Shown one piece after another: positions 31,585-32,874 of a stretch of 32,874 bases of DNA. This DNA comes from CAYWKS01 sp964458935 (GTDB lineage Bacteria; Planctomycetota; Phycisphaerae; Phycisphaerales; Zrk34). Both the position numbers and the translations under genes were made by a program. The DNA is taken from the NCBI GenBank assembly GCA_964458935.1, contig CAYWKS010000030.1, forward strand, positions 1 through 32,874, given 5' to 3'. Under the pieces are notes generated by a model. It ran no database searches, had not been told where the DNA came from, and worked only from the letters and a program-made list of their open reading frames with translations. Positions within the stretch are counted from its first letter, which is position 1. Each line of letters opens with the position of its first letter.

Positions 31585-32775
31585 ATGCTGATCCACCGCT
31601 TGAAGACACCGACGGTCGCCGCGGTCCTCGCCGGCGGCGCGGTCGCGCTGATGGTCGGCGGGTGCGACGACCCGCCGAAGGGCTCGGCCCTGCCACGTAT
31701 CTCGCCCGGGACGACCCGACAACTGCCCGGCGACAGCGACACGGTCTACAGCGCCTCGTCCAAGCCCGGCCGCCCCGCCATGCCCGTCGACGCCAACGAT
31801 CCGTCACCCGGCCCGGCCTACGCCGTCGACGCCATGGTCGGGCAGATCAACGGCCGGCCCATCTACGCCAGCGAGGTCTTCGAGGAGGCCGGCGAGGAAC
31901 AGCTCCAGGCGCTCGGGCGAAACAACCCCCCCGCCGAGTTCCGCCAGCAGGCCGCGTTCCTCCTCAGCGAGAAGCTCCGACAGTTGATCACCGACGCGCT
32001 GATCCTCGCCGAGGCCGAGGCCTCCCTCACCGAAGACCAGCAGGTCGGCCTGTTCGTCGCCCTCCAGGAATTCCGCGGCGAGCTGATCAGCAAGGCCTTC
32101 GGGTCCGAGGCCATCGCCGAGGAGCAGCTCCAGCGCGACCGCGGCATCAGCCTCGACGAGGCCGTCGAACTGCATCGCCAGCGCATGCTCACACAGCGCT
32201 ACCTCCACGAGAAGCTCTACCCCCGCGTCCACGTCGAACGCCGCCAGGTCGAACGCTTCTACAAGGAAAACGAGCAGCGCTTCGCCCCGCTCGACACCGT
32301 TGTCGTCGCCGTCCTCTACACCGATGACGACCGACACGCCGACCAGATCGAGCGACGCCTCGACGCCGGCGAAGACTTCGACGCCGTCGCCGGGCCCTAC
32401 GAGGCCGCCGGGCACGCCGACGGTGTCCGCTACCGCCCGCGGATGAGCTTCCAGACCAACCTCGACGAGTTCGACGAGTTCCCCGACCCGGTCGACGCCA
32501 AGGTCCGCCAGTTGTCGGTCGGCGGGCACACCGGCCGCATCGATACCAAGCGGTTCGTGTTCTTCGTGAAGCTCGTCGACGTGGTCGCCGCCGAGGGCCA
32601 GAGCCTCGACGACGTGTTCCTGCAGATCGAAGCCCACCTCCGCTCCCAGGAGTTCGATCAGCTCAACCGCCGGTACCTCCAGAAACTGTTCGAGGACGGA
32701 AACTACACCCCGCTCAACCAGATGATGCAGTCCCTCCTGACCGTCGCGGTCAACCGCTACTCCTCGTCCGGCTGA
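31585..32775 (+). CDS. SurA/parvulin-like periplasmic folding lipoprotein
   Basis: A 396-residue lipoprotein predicted from the signal with VGGC at the lipobox (Cys27), followed by a low-complexity linker to about residue 80. The chaperone-like N-terminal domain of SurA/PpiC proteins begins at AMVGQINGRPIYASEVFEE and continues with helices to YLHEKLYPRVHVERRQVERFYKEN. A degenerate parvulin-like region follows (about 235-330: VVVAVLYTDDDRHADQIERRLDAGEDFDAVA ...), lacking a clear set of catalytic residues. A C-terminal helix EFDQLNRRYLQKLFEDG resembles the last SurA helix. Likely a periplasmic chaperone; isomerase activity is doubtful. The promoter at 31520 and ribosome-binding site at 31574 support the start. 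Confidence 0.82.
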   Translation: MLIHRLKTPTVAAVLAGGAVALMVGGCDDPPKGSALPRISPGTTRQLPGDSDTVYSASSKPGRPAMPVDANDPSPGPAYAVDAMVGQINGRPIYASEVFEEAGEEQLQALGRNNPPAEFRQQAAFLLSEKLRQLITDALILAEAEASLTEDQQVGLFVALQEFRGELISKAFGSEAIAEEQLQRDRGISLDEAVELHRQRMLTQRYLHEKLYPRVHVERRQVERFYKENEQRFAPLDTVVVAVLYTDDDRHADQIERRLDAGEDFDAVAGPYEAAGHADGVRYRPRMSFQTNLDEFDEFPDPVDAKVRQLSVGGHTGRIDTKRFVFFVKLVDVVAAEGQSLDDVFLQIEAHLRSQEFDQLNRRYLQKLFEDGNYTPLNQMMQSLLTVAVNRYSSSG

Positions 32776-32874
32776 GCCCACCAGGCGGCACAAGTCCCTT
32801 GCCCCGCCCCCACCTGATCCCCCGCGCGTTGGAGTTTGCTGATTAGAACGCGCACGGCACGGTGCTTGAGGCCA

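Noticed and set aside
32776..32874. Possible start of an RNA gene or new CDS at the right edge.
   Set aside because: The 99 bases show no cloverleaf, promoter or signature; too short to support a call.

Overview
The window is a high-GC, gene-dense chromosomal segment that looks like a member of the Planctomycetes, most plausibly Phycisphaerae-like. The signs are an alternative complex III operon, a bacillithiol operon, a DUF1844 protein, a pseudopilin-like protein with the planctomycetal C-terminal signature, and a DUF3179 protein. That placement is inferred from gene content and style; no marker gene such as rRNA is present. I see no CRISPR array, tRNA, rRNA, insertion sequence or prophage.

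Layout. (1) 1-4361, minus strand: start of the alternative complex III operon, actA (pentaheme cytochrome c), actB (molybdopterin-like plus Fe-S fusion) and the first 116 codons of actC. (2) 4416-5634, plus: an MFS transporter diverging from actA. (3) 5828-9443: ctaB (heme O synthase) overlapping a DUF3179 gene on minus, and ctaA (heme A synthase) diverging on plus. (4) 9449-12742: an aldo/keto reductase and a tandem AhbA/AhbB (NirDL)-like protein on plus, converging on a coproheme decarboxylase-like gene (hemQ) on minus, with a decayed small gene between. (5) 12740-22812, minus: a TAXI-type TRAP transporter (binding protein plus fused permease), a secreted clan GH-A-like glycoside hydrolase, and the bacillithiol genes bshA, bshB1 and bshC led by a class I methyltransferase. 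(6) 22834-26917: a TolQ/ExbB/MotA-like channel subunit, an uncleaved pseudopilin-like protein, a small MerR regulator, a SnoaL-like protein and a GH4 glycosidase. (7) 27033-30831, minus: sdhCAB. (8) 30915-32775: a DUF1844 protein and a divergent SurA/parvulin-like lipoprotein.

How the genes work together. Much of the window serves aerobic respiration and heme: succinate dehydrogenase reduces quinone, alternative complex III oxidises quinol, and ctaA/ctaB make heme A for a terminal oxidase that would lie beyond the left edge. hemQ and the AhbAB-like protein point to heme biosynthesis or heme sensing. The bsh operon makes the low-molecular-weight thiol bacillithiol, and its leading methyltransferase is a candidate for modifying it.

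Most interesting signals: six genes carry a -10 box only 6-8 bases before the start codon and no Shine-Dalgarno sequence, which predicts leaderless mRNAs; a two-domain siroheme-decarboxylase-like protein sits beside hemQ; a methyltransferase overlaps bshC; and two respiratory proteins carry histidine-rich segments.
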